DNA of 64,000 nucleotides. It comes from Variovorax ginsengisoli. GTDB taxonomy: Bacteria; Pseudomonadota; Gammaproteobacteria; Burkholderiales; Burkholderiaceae_C. The stretch covers positions 695,145 to 759,144 of the forward strand of contig NZ_RCZJ01000002.1 in the NCBI RefSeq assembly GCF_006438845.1, in the 5' to 3' direction. The notes beneath the pieces were generated by a model, which saw only the letters and a program-made list of their open reading frames with translations, was not told the DNA's origin and made no database searches. The position numbers were made by a program, and so were the translations under genes. Of this stretch, positions 29,808 to 40,661 are shown piece after piece (within the stretch, counting starts at the first letter, position 1; each line of letters opens with the position of its first letter).

Positions 29808-29875
29808 GTGTCTGGGTCAGGGTGGAACGAAGCGCGATGCTAGGTTCGTGATCGCGGCGCCACCAGCCGTGATTT

Positions 29876-29892
29876 CTAAGAGCATCCGTTAG
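29876..29892. promoter_or_regulatory. Candidate LysR-type operator in the ABC/LysR divergent gap
   Basis: CTAA-N9-TTAG (29876-29879 and 29889-29892) is a short dyad of the TnA type bound by LysR regulators. It lies in the 180-base gap between the divergent ATPase (29807) and LysR (29988) genes, about 70 bases from the ATPase start. No other gene is seen in the gap except the short reading frame at 29971. Confidence 0.3.
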
Positions 29893-29970
29893 TTTTTCTG
29901 CAGGCTCCGAAGCGCGCATCGCCCTAGGATGTCCCGCCCGCAACGAACGCGGCAAGAACAGGGAGGACGC

Positions 29971-30012
29971 ATGAGGAAGAGAAGTCCGTGCGGCAAGGCA
30001 CGACGGTGGTGA
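29971..30012 (+). CDS. Possible 13-residue leader peptide coupled to the LysR gene
   Basis: ATG at 29971 follows the strong ribosome site GGGAGGA by three bases and encodes MRKRSPCGKARRW before TGA at 30010-30012. The TGA overlaps an in-frame GTG of the LysR gene (30009-30011) as GTGA, the classic coupling arrangement. The best ribosome site in the region therefore serves this small frame, not the regulator. No homologue is known to me; it could be chance, but the combination is suggestive. Confidence 0.35.
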   Translation: MRKRSPCGKARRW

Positions 30013-30911
30013 CCCGACGTCTCCCACCCTTGAAAGCACTGCGCGCTTTCGAAGCAGCGGCGCGCCACGCCAACTTCACGGCTGCGGCCGACGAACTCAG
30101 CATCACCCACAGCGCCGTCAGCCAACAGATCCGTCTGCTGGAGGATTACCTCGGGCAGCCGCTGTTCGCCCGTGAAGCGCGTGGGGCGACGCTGTTGCCG
30201 CAGGCGCGCGACTACTTCGCTGAAGTGCAGTCCAGTCTGGACCGCATCGCCAGCGCCACGGCAGCGCTGAAATCCCCCGATCAGCGCAGCAGCCTGCGTG
30301 TGTGCACCACACCGTCGCTGGCGATGAAGTGGCTCATTCCGCGCCTGGCCGGTTTCCAGCTGAAGGCGCCGCATGCCGACATCCAGTTGACGACACTCGG
30401 CCGCCAGTTCTTCGACCATGCCGAGGCCGGCAACGACGTGCTGGTGCGTCGCATGCCCATGCAACGCCCCGACCACACCTGCGTGCGCTGCCTGGACGAT
30501 CACCTGGTGGTCGTCGCATCACCGCGCTTCATCGAACGCCACCACATCACCGACATCGCCGATTGCCTGGGTCATCCGTTGCTTCAGGCGACGGGCGGAC
30601 TCGCGCACTGGCCACGCTGGTTCGAACTGGCCGGCGTGCGCGTTCCCTCACAGTTGCCCGGGCCGGCGTTCGACCATCAGTTTCTTTGCATGCAAGCGGC
30701 CATGAACGACCTCGGCCTGGCGCTCGCGCCCTGGTGCCTGCTCGAAGAGGACATCCGCGCCGACCGACTGCGCCTTGTCTTTCCACAGCCGCGCCTGCCC
30801 GCTTCCGGCGTCTACGCGCTGTACCGCACCGAGGGTCCGACGGCGGTGCTGGCGCGGCAGTTCGCCGACTGGCTGGGCACACAACACTGGACCTTAGAAA
30901 GCCCATCATGA
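29988..30911 (+). CDS. LysR-family transcriptional regulator (GcvA-like)
   Basis: A 307-residue LysR regulator of the GcvA-like branch: winged helix with RRLPPLKALRAFEAAARHAN and THSAVSQQIRLLEDYLGQPL, then a periplasmic-binding-like effector domain ending LARQFADWLG. No ATG is available; candidates are GTG at 29988, 30006 or 30009, the last overlapping the stop of a 13-codon upstream frame. It is divergent from the ABC-sdaA operon and is its probable regulator. The 3-prime end overlaps the serB start as ATGA, so the two are coupled. Confidence 0.88.
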   Translation: MRQGTTVVTRRLPPLKALRAFEAAARHANFTAAADELSITHSAVSQQIRLLEDYLGQPLFAREARGATLLPQARDYFAEVQSSLDRIASATAALKSPDQRSSLRVCTTPSLAMKWLIPRLAGFQLKAPHADIQLTTLGRQFFDHAEAGNDVLVRRMPMQRPDHTCVRCLDDHLVVVASPRFIERHHITDIADCLGHPLLQATGGLAHWPRWFELAGVRVPSQLPGPAFDHQFLCMQAAMNDLGLALAPWCLLEEDIRADRLRLVFPQPRLPASGVYALYRTEGPTAVLARQFADWLGTQHWTLESPS

Positions 30912-31633
30912 CCACGACACCCGCCATCCAAGCCACCATGCCTGGCATTGCCGCTGCGCCACGGCTGTCGGATTTCCGATTGATCGCCTTCGACATGGAC
31001 TCGACCCTGATCGACATCGAGACGGTCGACGAGATCGCCGAGATGGCCGGCTGCGGGCGCGAAGTCGCGGCTCTCACCGAGGCCACGATGCGTGGCGAGA
31101 TCACCGACTACAAGGAAAGCCTGCGCCGGCGCGTCGCATTGTTGCGTGGCGTGCCGCTGTCGTTCCTGCAGACCGTGTACGACCATCGGCTGCGCCTGAA
31201 CCCCGGCGCCGAAGCCCTGATCGCCGCTTGCCGCGGCGCTGGCCTGCGCATCGTCTTGCTGAGCGGCGGCTTCACCTTCTTCACCGATCGCCTGCGCGAG
31301 CGACTGCAGCTCGACGACACCCGGGCCAACGTGCTCGAAGTCGACGACGGGCATCTCACCGGGCGGCTGCTGGCCCAGCCGTGGGGCGACATCTGCGACG
31401 GCGACGCCAAGCGCGACAAGCTGCTCGACTGCTGCCGCGCGATGGGCATTTCACCAGCTCAGGCGATCGCAGTGGGCGACGGTGCCAACGACCTGCCGAT
31501 GATGCGGGTGGCCGGTCTGTCGGTGGCTTATCGCGCCAAGCCCGCGGTGCGTGAAGTCGCCATGCTGCGCATCGACGAAGGTGGGCTCGATCGACTGATC
31601 GACCTGTTGAACCACACGGGCGCCGACGCCTGA
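30908..31633 (+). CDS. serB: Phosphoserine phosphatase
   Basis: HAD-superfamily phosphatase releasing L-serine in the final step of serine synthesis. The 241-residue protein has the nucleophile motif FDMDSTLIDIE at 28-38, the motif II Ser in LLSGGFTFF, and motif III/IV GDGANDLPMM near 190-199 with the upstream Lys (DAKRDKL). It lacks the N-terminal ACT domain of longer SerB proteins. The start at 30908 overlaps the LysR stop. serB next to a regulator that probably controls serine dehydratase is a notable serine-metabolism cluster. Confidence 0.93.
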   Translation: MTTTPAIQATMPGIAAAPRLSDFRLIAFDMDSTLIDIETVDEIAEMAGCGREVAALTEATMRGEITDYKESLRRRVALLRGVPLSFLQTVYDHRLRLNPGAEALIAACRGAGLRIVLLSGGFTFFTDRLRERLQLDDTRANVLEVDDGHLTGRLLAQPWGDICDGDAKRDKLLDCCRAMGISPAQAIAVGDGANDLPMMRVAGLSVAYRAKPAVREVAMLRIDEGGLDRLIDLLNHTGADA

Positions 31634-31639
31634 TCTCGC

Positions 31640-33760
31640 TCAGGCTTTCAAGTATTCAGCCTTGCTGCCGAGCCATCGGTCGACATGCTTCTGCGCGAGT
31701 TCAGGATGTTGGTCGAGCATCTTGGGCGCCAGCTCGCGCGCCCACTCGAGCAGCAGCGCGTCTTCGGTCAGGTCGGCGAAGCGCAGCAGCGGCGCACCGG
31801 ATTGCCGCGCACCCAGAAACTCGCCGGGGCCGCGGATATCCAGGTCGCGCCGGGCGATCTCGAAGCCGTCGCCCGTCTCCGCCATCGCCTTGAGGCGCGC
31901 CCGCGCCGTCTCGCCCACACGGCCGCCTTCGTTCGGCGCGTAGAGCAGCACGCAGGCCGACGCCGCGGCACCCCGCCCCACGCGCCCGCGCAACTGGTGC
32001 AGCTGCGACAGGCCGAAGCGCTCGGCATGCTCGATCACCATCAGCGACGCGTTGGGCACGTCGACGCCCACTTCGATCACCGTGGTGCTGACCAGCACGT
32101 GCACCTCGTTGGCGGTGAAGCGCGCCATCACGTCCTGCTTCTCAGCCGTCGGCATGCGCGAATGCAGCAGGCCGACCTGCACCGCGTCGCCCAGCATGCC
32201 GGCGAGTTCTTCGCGCGTCTCCGTGGCGTTGCGCAGGTCGACCGCCTCGCTTTCTTCGATCAGCGGACACACCCAGTACACCTGCCGTCCTTGTGCCAGC
32301 TGATGGCGGATGCGGTCGATGACCTCGTCGCGCCGGTGCTCGGCCACCAGCTTGGTGACGATCGGGGTGCGGCCCGGCGGCAGCTCGTCGAGCGTGGAGA
32401 CGTCAAGGTCCGCGTAGTAGCTCATCGCGAGCGTGCGCGGGATGGGCGTCGCGCTCATCATCAGCAGGTGGGGTTCCAGACCATCTCCCGCCTTCTCCCG
32501 CAACGCCAACCGCTGCGCGACGCCGAAGCGATGCTGCTCGTCGATGATGGCCAGCGCCAGTCGCTTGAAGCGCACCTTCTCGGAAATCACCGCATGCGTG
32601 CCGATCACCAACGCGGCCTCGCCGCTCTCGACGGCCGCGTTCATCGCGTCGCGCTCCTTCTTCTTCTGGCTGCCGGTGAGCCACGCGACACGCAGGCCGC
32701 GTTCGGCCAGCAGCGGATCGAGCCAGCCGATCAGCTTGCCGAAGTGCTGCGCGGCGAGGATCTCGGTCGGCGCCATCAGCGCGCACTGAAAACCCGCGTC
32801 GATGCAGCGTGCCGCGGCCAGCGCGGCGACCACCGTCTTGCCGGAGCCCACGTCGCCCTGCAGCAGGCGATGCATGGGCAGGTCGCACGCGAGGTCGTGC
32901 GTGATCTCTTCACCGACCCGTTGCTGGGCACCCGTCAGGCCGAAGGGCAGCACGGCGAGCAGACGCGTGTGCAGCGCTTCGGATGAGTCCGTGGGCCTCA
33001 GCATCGGGGCGCGCTGCGTGGCACGTTCACGCCGGGCCTGCAGCTGCGACAGCTGCTGCGCCAGCAGCTCCTCGGCCTTCAACCGTTGCCACGCGGGATG
33101 GCTGTGGTCTTCCAGCGCGGCGATCGACACGTCGGGCGTCGGGTAGTGCAGGAAGTTGAGCGCATCGCGCAGCGGCCACGCGCCACGCAGGCCGATCTGC
33201 GCAGGCACCGTCTCGTCGAGCACAGCGCGCGCCAGGCCCGCTCGCACCTCGCGCCGCAGCACCGGCTGGGCGAGGCCGGCGATGGTCGAATAGACCGGCG
33301 TCAGTGCGTCGGGCAGCACGGTGCCGGCGGCCTTCACCGTCGGATGCATCATCTGCCGCCCGACGAAGCCGCCACGCACCTCGCCCCGCACGCGCACGCG
33401 CGCACCGACCGCCAGCTGCTTCTGCTGCGACGGGTAGAAGTTGAAGAAGCGCAGCTGGCAGGTGTCGCTGCCGTCGTCCACCGTCACGATCAACTGCCGC
33501 CGTGGCCTGAACGTCACTTCGCTCTCGGTCACGACCGCTTCGATCTGGCCGACATCGCCCTCGTACAGGTCGACCAGCCGCACGACGCGTGTCTCGTCTT
33601 CGTAGCGCATCGGCAGGTAGAGCGCGAAGTCGATGTCGCGCAGCAGGCCGATCTTGCGCAGCGCGCGCTGCACCAGGCTCGGGCCGGTGCCCGGCGGTTG
33701 CGGCTTGGCCGCGGCCTGCGCGGGATCGGTCGCTGCGGGGGGCTTCGGCTTGCGCGGCAC
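31640..33760 (-). CDS. recG: ATP-dependent DNA helicase RecG
   Basis: Branch-migration helicase acting on stalled forks and Holliday junctions. The 706-residue protein has the N-terminal wedge/OB domain (VGQIEAVVTESEVTFRPRRQ), Walker A GDVGSGKT, the DEAD-type box IIDEQHRFGV, motif III SATPIPRTL, and the C-terminal helicase motifs VSTTVIEVGVDVPNA and QLRGRVGRG. I start at GTG 33760, two bases after the stop of the upstream epimerase gene, giving (M)PRKPKPP; an upstream open frame is shadow sequence. Genes for serB and recG converge within six bases. Confidence 0.94.
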   Translation of the reverse strand: MPRKPKPPAATDPAQAAAKPQPPGTGPSLVQRALRKIGLLRDIDFALYLPMRYEDETRVVRLVDLYEGDVGQIEAVVTESEVTFRPRRQLIVTVDDGSDTCQLRFFNFYPSQQKQLAVGARVRVRGEVRGGFVGRQMMHPTVKAAGTVLPDALTPVYSTIAGLAQPVLRREVRAGLARAVLDETVPAQIGLRGAWPLRDALNFLHYPTPDVSIAALEDHSHPAWQRLKAEELLAQQLSQLQARRERATQRAPMLRPTDSSEALHTRLLAVLPFGLTGAQQRVGEEITHDLACDLPMHRLLQGDVGSGKTVVAALAAARCIDAGFQCALMAPTEILAAQHFGKLIGWLDPLLAERGLRVAWLTGSQKKKERDAMNAAVESGEAALVIGTHAVISEKVRFKRLALAIIDEQHRFGVAQRLALREKAGDGLEPHLLMMSATPIPRTLAMSYYADLDVSTLDELPPGRTPIVTKLVAEHRRDEVIDRIRHQLAQGRQVYWVCPLIEESEAVDLRNATETREELAGMLGDAVQVGLLHSRMPTAEKQDVMARFTANEVHVLVSTTVIEVGVDVPNASLMVIEHAERFGLSQLHQLRGRVGRGAAASACVLLYAPNEGGRVGETARARLKAMAETGDGFEIARRDLDIRGPGEFLGARQSGAPLLRFADLTEDALLLEWARELAPKMLDQHPELAQKHVDRWLGSKAEYLKA

Positions 33761-33762
33761 GT

Positions 33763-34749
33763 TCAGCAGAGGTCCTGCAGCGCGCTGCGCGCATCGGGGA
33801 AGCGAAAGCGGAATCCGGTGTCCAGCAAGCGGGCCGGTGCCACGCGCTGGCCCTCGAGCAGCACGTCGGCCTGTTCGCCGAGCAGGAGCCGCACGGGGGC
33901 GGCCGGCGTCGGCAGCCAGAACGGGCGGTGCAGCACATCGGCGGCTGTGCGCATGAGAGATTCCTGCGACAGCGTTTCCGGCGCGGTGAAGTTCCAAGCC
34001 TGCGCCTCGGTCGGCGCGCTTGGCGCCATCGCCTCGCCCCACACGTGGGCCATGCCGCCCAACAGGTCCATCAGATGGATCCACGACAGCCACTGCCGGC
34101 CCGTCCCGAGCCGGCCGCCGACGCCCATCTTCACCGGCAGCAACAGCCCCGGCAATGCGCCGCCATGCCCGAGCACCATGCCGAAACGCAGGCAGGCCAC
34201 GCGCACGCCGTGCGTGGCCGCGGCGTGCGCGGACGCTTCCCACGCCTGGCAGAGACGCGACATGAAGATGGATTGCGGCGGGCTCGATTCGGTCAGCACG
34301 GTCGCATTGCCCTGCGGCTGCACGCCGTAGTAGCCGACGGCCGAGCCCGAGAGCATCAGCCACGGCTTGACCGCGCGGCGACCGATCCAGTCGACCAGCG
34401 CATCGGTCAGCCCGACGCGGCTCTTCATCAACGCCGCCTGGCGCGCGTGCGTCCAGCGCCGCCCGACGATGCGTGCGCCCGCCAGGTTGACGACCACGTC
34501 GACCGCGGGCGATGCCGGAATGTCGTCGAGCCGCTGCACGCAACGCACGGCGGCGGCGAAGTGCTTGGCCGCCGACGCGGCATCGCGCGTCCACACCGTG
34601 ACGGCGTGGCCATCGGCCCGCAGCGCCTGCACCAGGTGACGCCCGACGAAGCCCGTGCCGCCCGTCACCAAGACGTGCTGCGGCACATCGCCGAAATGCA
34701 GCGTCGACACGCCTGCGACGTGGGGGTTCGAAACGGGTGGCGTGGTCAT
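33763..34749 (-). CDS. TIGR01777/DUF1731-family NAD(P)-dependent epimerase
   Basis: SDR-fold protein of the YfcH/SulA-like epimerase family. The 328-residue protein has the nucleotide motif [16 protein letters not shown] near residues 27-42, [21 protein letters not shown] (holding the Tyr of the active site) and the C-terminal DUF1731 region [20 protein letters not shown]. Substrate unknown. The ATG at 34749 is where similarity begins. It is divergent from queA and its stop is two bases before the recG GTG, so recG is likely translated by coupling. Confidence 0.88.
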   Translation of the reverse strand: MTTPPVSNPHVAGVSTLHFGDVPQHVLVTGGTGFVGRHLVQALRADGHAVTVWTRDAASAAKHFAAAVRCVQRLDDIPASPAVDVVVNLAGARIVGRRWTHARQAALMKSRVGLTDALVDWIGRRAVKPWLMLSGSAVGYYGVQPQGNATVLTESSPPQSIFMSRLCQAWEASAHAAATHGVRVACLRFGMVLGHGGALPGLLLPVKMGVGGRLGTGRQWLSWIHLMDLLGGMAHVWGEAMAPSAPTEAQAWNFTAPETLSQESLMRTAADVLHRPFWLPTPAAPVRLLLGEQADVLLEGQRVAPARLLDTGFRFRFPDARSALQDLC

Positions 34750-34871
34750 GCACTGATTCTGCCGCGCCGCCCCGTGGCGCACCCGGCCTTTTCCGCCATG
34801 GGAGAATCCGGCCCGCACCTTTCTTCCTTCCCATGCCTCCTTGGCACGGGCCCGTCCGGCCCTCAAGCACC

Positions 34872-37093
<2,222 letters not shown>

Positions 37094-37111
37094 GCGCACG
37101 ACCCCAAAGAA

Positions 37112-37136
37112 AAAGGCCCGTCGCTGACGGGCCTTT
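37112..37136. terminator. Bidirectional terminator between tgt and the DUF3597 gene
   Basis: AAAGGCCCGTC (37112-37122), loop GCT and GACGGGCCTTT (37126-37136) form a perfect 11-bp stem. Read leftward it is followed by TTTTTCTTT, read rightward by TTT within the stem end, so it can end both converging units. Confidence 0.88.
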
Positions 37137-37154
37137 CACATGGGCAGCTGACGA

Positions 37155-37547
37155 TCAGTCGCGCAGTTCGGCCGGCAAAGTACCGCCGTTGGCGGCAATG
37201 CGGCTCATCACCTGCTTGTGCAGGCCGATGTTCCACTCGGCCGAACCTGGTTCGCCATCGCTGTAGAGAATTTCGCTGGCCAGTTCCTTGCGTGCAGCGA
37301 GGCTGCTGTCCAACCCCAACAGCTTCAGCAGATCCACGATCGATGTGCGCCAGTTCAGCGCACTTGCGCCCGGCATCGCATCCAGGATCGGCGTCACGTC
37401 ACCGAGGGGAATGGATGGCGGCGGTGCGACTGCGGCCGGCGCGCTGGGCGCCGATGCGGGTGCGGGTGCGGGTGCCGGCGCAGCGGTCACTTCTGCGGCA
37501 TTGGCCGAGGGGAAAATCTTCGAAAAAATCTTGCCGAAAATGCTCAT
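37155..37547 (-). CDS. DUF3597 domain protein
   Basis: A 130-residue protein of the DUF3597 family. It begins with an amphipathic segment (MSIFGKIFSKIFPSANAAEV), then an Ala/Pro linker (about 22-47), then the conserved domain with NWRTSIVDLLKLLGLDSSLA and EWNIGLHKQVMSRIAANGG. The domain is helical and looks like a small LysM-associated or stress-related fold in annotated relatives, but no function is established. It is a single-gene unit ending at a shared terminator. Confidence 0.85.
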   Translation of the reverse strand: MSIFGKIFSKIFPSANAAEVTAAPAPAPAPASAPSAPAAVAPPPSIPLGDVTPILDAMPGASALNWRTSIVDLLKLLGLDSSLAARKELASEILYSDGEPGSAEWNIGLHKQVMSRIAANGGTLPAELRD

Positions 37548-37613
37548 GCGGTACTCCTTGAATATGGGGGCTGGTTATGAAATGCGGCACCGAGGTGGCC
37601 GCATGAAGTTCTA

Positions 37614-38696
37614 TCACGCAGGCGGGGCTCCGGCCACCGAATCCTTGTCCGAAAGTGTTCGCGTTTGTGCTGAGGTGCCGCACGCATGGCAGAACTTCGA
37701 AAAGGCGCTTTTCCTCGCATCGCAGGCCCCGCAATGGTCGAACAGGCCGATGCCGCAGTGCGGGCAGAAATCGATCGCCGGGTTCTTCAGATCGACGGAC
37801 CGCTCGCAGCCCGGGCACACGCCCTTGGCAAGTCTCGTCAGCGCCGTGTCGTAGCTCAGTTCTTCGCGCCGCACGACGTCGGGTTGCGCCTCGGCGAGCT
37901 TCTGACGCGCGAGGTAGCGGTTGAGCGCGACGATGGCGTATCGGCCGACCAGCACCGTCATTACGATGCCCACCACGTAACGCACGTAGCCGCCATAGCT
38001 CGGGAGGTAGGGCACGAGCTCGACGAAGAACGCGAACAGCGCGAAGAAGATGAAACCCCAGACAAAGGGCCAGTAGGTGCTCTTGCGCTTTTTCACGAAC
38101 AGCCAGCCGGCGATGAGCAGCAGCGGCAGCGTGAGCGCCAGCCGGTAGCCGAACACGCGCAGTTCGACGCGCCGGTACTCGGCGTCGAGCTTCAGCTGTG
38201 CATCTGCCTCGAGCACGGCCAGTTTCTGCTGCGCCGCTTCCTGCGACTGGCGCGCGTCGAGCGCCACCTGCTGCTGCGCATCGACCTTCTGTTGCGCCTC
38301 TTCTTCCTTCGCCTTCAGGACATCGAGCGCACGGGTGCGCGCGATGAGTTCGGCGTCCTGATCGGGCTGCGCCGTGGCACGGCGCGTCGCCACCCAATTC
38401 TCGAAGGTCTCGCGTGCCGTTCGACTGGACTGCTGAGCCACGGACAGCTTCAGCTCCGCCTGCTCCAGCGCGCGGGCCGCCTTTTGCTCGGTGAGCTCGG
38501 CATCGCGCACGCCGGCGCGCAAGGGCTCCGCTGCAACGCCATCGATGAAGTCTTCGAGCTTCAGCGCCCGCTCGACCTGCGGCAGGTCACCGACCAGCGT
38601 GCCGCCGAGCCCGATGAGGAAGCTGGCGAACACCACCGCCACCAGCCACAGCCCGCGACGAAACCATTTTTCCGAAAGACGAAGCGATTTGCTCAT
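37614..38696 (-). CDS. Membrane protein with coiled coil and double zinc ribbon
   Basis: A 360-residue protein I do not recognise as a named family. It has a transmembrane segment near 16-34, a long Gln/Ala-rich coiled coil at about 60-175, three closely spaced hydrophobic segments at about 184-201, 209-225 and 238-258, and a C-terminal tail. The tail holds four Cys pairs: C294/C297, C311/C314, C322/C325 and C336/C339, reading as two zinc ribbons. The coiled coil would be periplasmic or cytoplasmic depending on orientation. It lies after a DUF2145 gene on the same strand, 17 bases away. Function unknown. Confidence 0.72.
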   Translation of the reverse strand: MSKSLRLSEKWFRRGLWLVAVVFASFLIGLGGTLVGDLPQVERALKLEDFIDGVAAEPLRAGVRDAELTEQKAARALEQAELKLSVAQQSSRTARETFENWVATRRATAQPDQDAELIARTRALDVLKAKEEEAQQKVDAQQQVALDARQSQEAAQQKLAVLEADAQLKLDAEYRRVELRVFGYRLALTLPLLLIAGWLFVKKRKSTYWPFVWGFIFFALFAFFVELVPYLPSYGGYVRYVVGIVMTVLVGRYAIVALNRYLARQKLAEAQPDVVRREELSYDTALTRLAKGVCPGCERSVDLKNPAIDFCPHCGIGLFDHCGACDARKSAFSKFCHACGTSAQTRTLSDKDSVAGAPPA

Positions 38697-38713
38697 GCGT
38701 GTTCCTCCTTGTT

Positions 38714-39607
38714 CTAAAGCCCGAGTGTGACCGGCGCGCTGCCCAAGCCGCTGCCTTGCAGCCACGAAAAAACCGAATCGGCCGTGACCGTCTCGATGCG
38801 ATCGGCAAAGCGTTTGTCGTTAGGGTGGTCGTCGAACGCGACGTTGGCCTTGCTCATGCGCGCGCCGAGCCGCGTGAGCGGACCGAGCGCGAGCGCGGTC
38901 GGCACGTAGCCCTTGAAGCGCAGCCAGGCTTGCGCCTGACCGCGATCGGTGATGGTTCCGGGCTCCATGGCCAGTGCCAGCGTCTCGATCACCCACTGGT
39001 TCGACTGCTGGTACCGGACGGCCCAGGCATGGCTTACCAGGCTATAGGCCGGCGTGTGCAGACGGCCGATGCCGGACGCGGGTGTCGCAGCCAGCAATGC
39101 CATCAGTTGCGACTGCACCGTCAGCGCCGGCACCGACCACGCCGCCTCGTATCGGTACGGGTCGTCGAGAAAGAACTCGCCCAACCCCTGGCGGTAAAGG
39201 CCGGCCACCGCCGTGCCGCACTGGTTGAGCTTGTGCGCCACGCGCCACGGGCCGGCGTCGGTCTTGTAGGCGATGCCTGTGTGCGACCAGCGCAGCCCGT
39301 ACTTGCTCAGATCCTGGCCAGCCCGCGCCAGCAGCACCACGCGCGCGCCGCTGGCGTCCAGCGCCTGGGCGGTGCGCTCGGCCAGCGCCATGCCTTGCTG
39401 CACCTGCCGCCCCGTGAGGTGGGCCGGCTCGCACGAACGGCCGGCGTGCGACGCGGTGGGAAAGAGAAGCAGGCCGGCCAGCACGACCGTGGCGGCGAGC
39501 AGCGCGATCCGCAACACGCCCCGCATGCGCGACCGCCAACGCGGCACGCCCATCGGCCGCCCCGTGTCGTCGCAGTTGCCGGCGGGAGACGAATCCCGCG
39601 GGCTCAC
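38714..39607 (-). CDS. DUF2145 family exported protein
   Basis: A 297-residue protein matching the DUF2145 family. A signal peptide (from about residue 28, RGVLRIALLAATVVLAGLLL) is cleaved near SHAGRSCEP. The mature part has VVLLARAGQDLSKYGLRWSH and GIAYK, resembling an NlpC/P60-like or papain-like fold with candidate catalytic Cys, His (WSHTG) and others, though I cannot verify a triad. It starts at GTG 39607, which overlaps the stop of the upstream gene as GTGA, so the two are coupled. Function unknown. Confidence 0.72.
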   Translation of the reverse strand: MSPRDSSPAGNCDDTGRPMGVPRWRSRMRGVLRIALLAATVVLAGLLLFPTASHAGRSCEPAHLTGRQVQQGMALAERTAQALDASGARVVLLARAGQDLSKYGLRWSHTGIAYKTDAGPWRVAHKLNQCGTAVAGLYRQGLGEFFLDDPYRYEAAWSVPALTVQSQLMALLAATPASGIGRLHTPAYSLVSHAWAVRYQQSNQWVIETLALAMEPGTITDRGQAQAWLRFKGYVPTALALGPLTRLGARMSKANVAFDDHPNDKRFADRIETVTADSVFSWLQGSGLGSAPVTLGL

Positions 39608-40041
39608 ATCAGCCTCTCGTTGTGAAGCAGCGCGCGGCCGATGGCATTGGGGATGAAGGCGATCATCTCGCCGGCGGCCGACAGCACGACGCCGCTGCCG
39701 ATCACGCCCACGGTGACGACGGTGCCCACCGCGATCGCGCTGCCATGCACCGCGGCGCCGGCCAGTCGGACACTGGCGCGTGCACCGTCCGATGCACGCG
39801 CCAGCAGATAAACGGTGCCTTCGGCGGAGGCCTCGACCGCCACCACCGTGAGCGCGGCGCCAGCCACCGACAGCGCGACCGGCACCGCGAGCACGGCGCT
39901 GGCAGCGGCGCCCGCCACGGAAGCGGTGCCGACCACCGACGCGACCGGCAGCAGCGACAACGCGGCCGAGGCCTCGCTCTGTGCCTGCGCCGAGAAAACG
40001 GCGCAGGCGCAGAGCAGGGAAACGACGAACATCTTCTTCAT
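39604..40041 (-). CDS. Small Ala/Val-rich exported or membrane protein
   Basis: A 145-residue protein with a clear signal peptide (MKKMFVVSLLCACAVFSAQA, cleavage near AQAQ) and a composition dominated by Ala, Val, Gly and Ser. Hydrophobic stretches at about 42-80 and 110-130 could be membrane spans. I do not recognise it beyond a resemblance to short hypothetical proteins annotated next to DUF2145 genes. The ATG at 40041 is chosen because the signal peptide starts there. Its stop overlaps the DUF2145 start. Confidence 0.6.
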   Translation of the reverse strand: MKKMFVVSLLCACAVFSAQAQSEASAALSLLPVASVVGTASVAGAAASAVLAVPVALSVAGAALTVVAVEASAEGTVYLLARASDGARASVRLAGAAVHGSAIAVGTVVTVGVIGSGVVLSAAGEMIAFIPNAIGRALLHNERLM

Positions 40042-40075
40042 GAGAGCGCTCCTGGGAGGGACGGCGTACCGAGCG

Positions 40076-40561
40076 TCATTCGACGGCGCTGTCTGCGGCA
40101 TGCGCCTCGCGGCGGCCTTGCAGGCGGGCCTCGGCCAGGTCGGCCTCGTGGCGATCCCTCAGCGTCTTGGCGAGGGTGAAGGCCGCGCTGATGAGGAACA
40201 GCCAACTCACGCCGAGGAAGGCTTTGTAGGTTTCGTTGATCTCCATGCGCAGCAGGCCCCAGCCGGTCAGCGCCATGGCGGTGAGGAAGCCGCCCCAGAC
40301 CACCAGCTTCCACATCGGCGTGTCGCCGGCGGAGCGGGCTGCGCCCTGCGGGTTGTCGCGCACGAACTTCGCCAGCACGAAGACCGTCGACAGGCAGAAC
40401 ACATAGCCCATCACCATGAAGGCGCGGTCGAGCGCGGCGCCCGGCAACCAGCCGAGGCCGATCGCGCAAAGCGAGACGGCGATGCCGAAGGAGGTCCAGA
40501 CCTGGAGCTGCCAGGCACGGGTGTCGCGTTGGACGGTCGACGTCAAGGAAAGGGTTTGCAT
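40076..40561 (-). CDS. YiaA/YiaB-type inner-membrane protein
   Basis: A 161-residue membrane protein with two copies of the YiaAB two-helix unit: WTSFGIAVSLCAIGLGWLPG with GYVFCLSTVFVLAKFVRDN, then WGGFLTAMALTGWGLL with SWLFLISAAFTLAKTLRD. The repeated endings AKFVRDN and AKTLRDR mark the duplicated unit. Function is unknown in the family. The start ATG is at 40561. It is on the same strand as the DUF2145 group, 34 bases before the next gene. Confidence 0.82.
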   Translation of the reverse strand: MQTLSLTSTVQRDTRAWQLQVWTSFGIAVSLCAIGLGWLPGAALDRAFMVMGYVFCLSTVFVLAKFVRDNPQGAARSAGDTPMWKLVVWGGFLTAMALTGWGLLRMEINETYKAFLGVSWLFLISAAFTLAKTLRDRHEADLAEARLQGRREAHAADSAVE

Positions 40562-40661
40562 GCGTGCCTCGCGGCGGAGTGAAGGTGCGCGAATGATCGA
40601 TCGCACCCCGCCGTTCAGCATCGAATCAATGCACCGGTCCCTGTTACCGGTGCCTGAAGTA

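Noticed and set aside
34737..34871. N-terminal extension of queA
   Set aside because: The extra residues overlap the epimerase promoter region and start, and conserved QueA sequence begins at the ATG at 34872.
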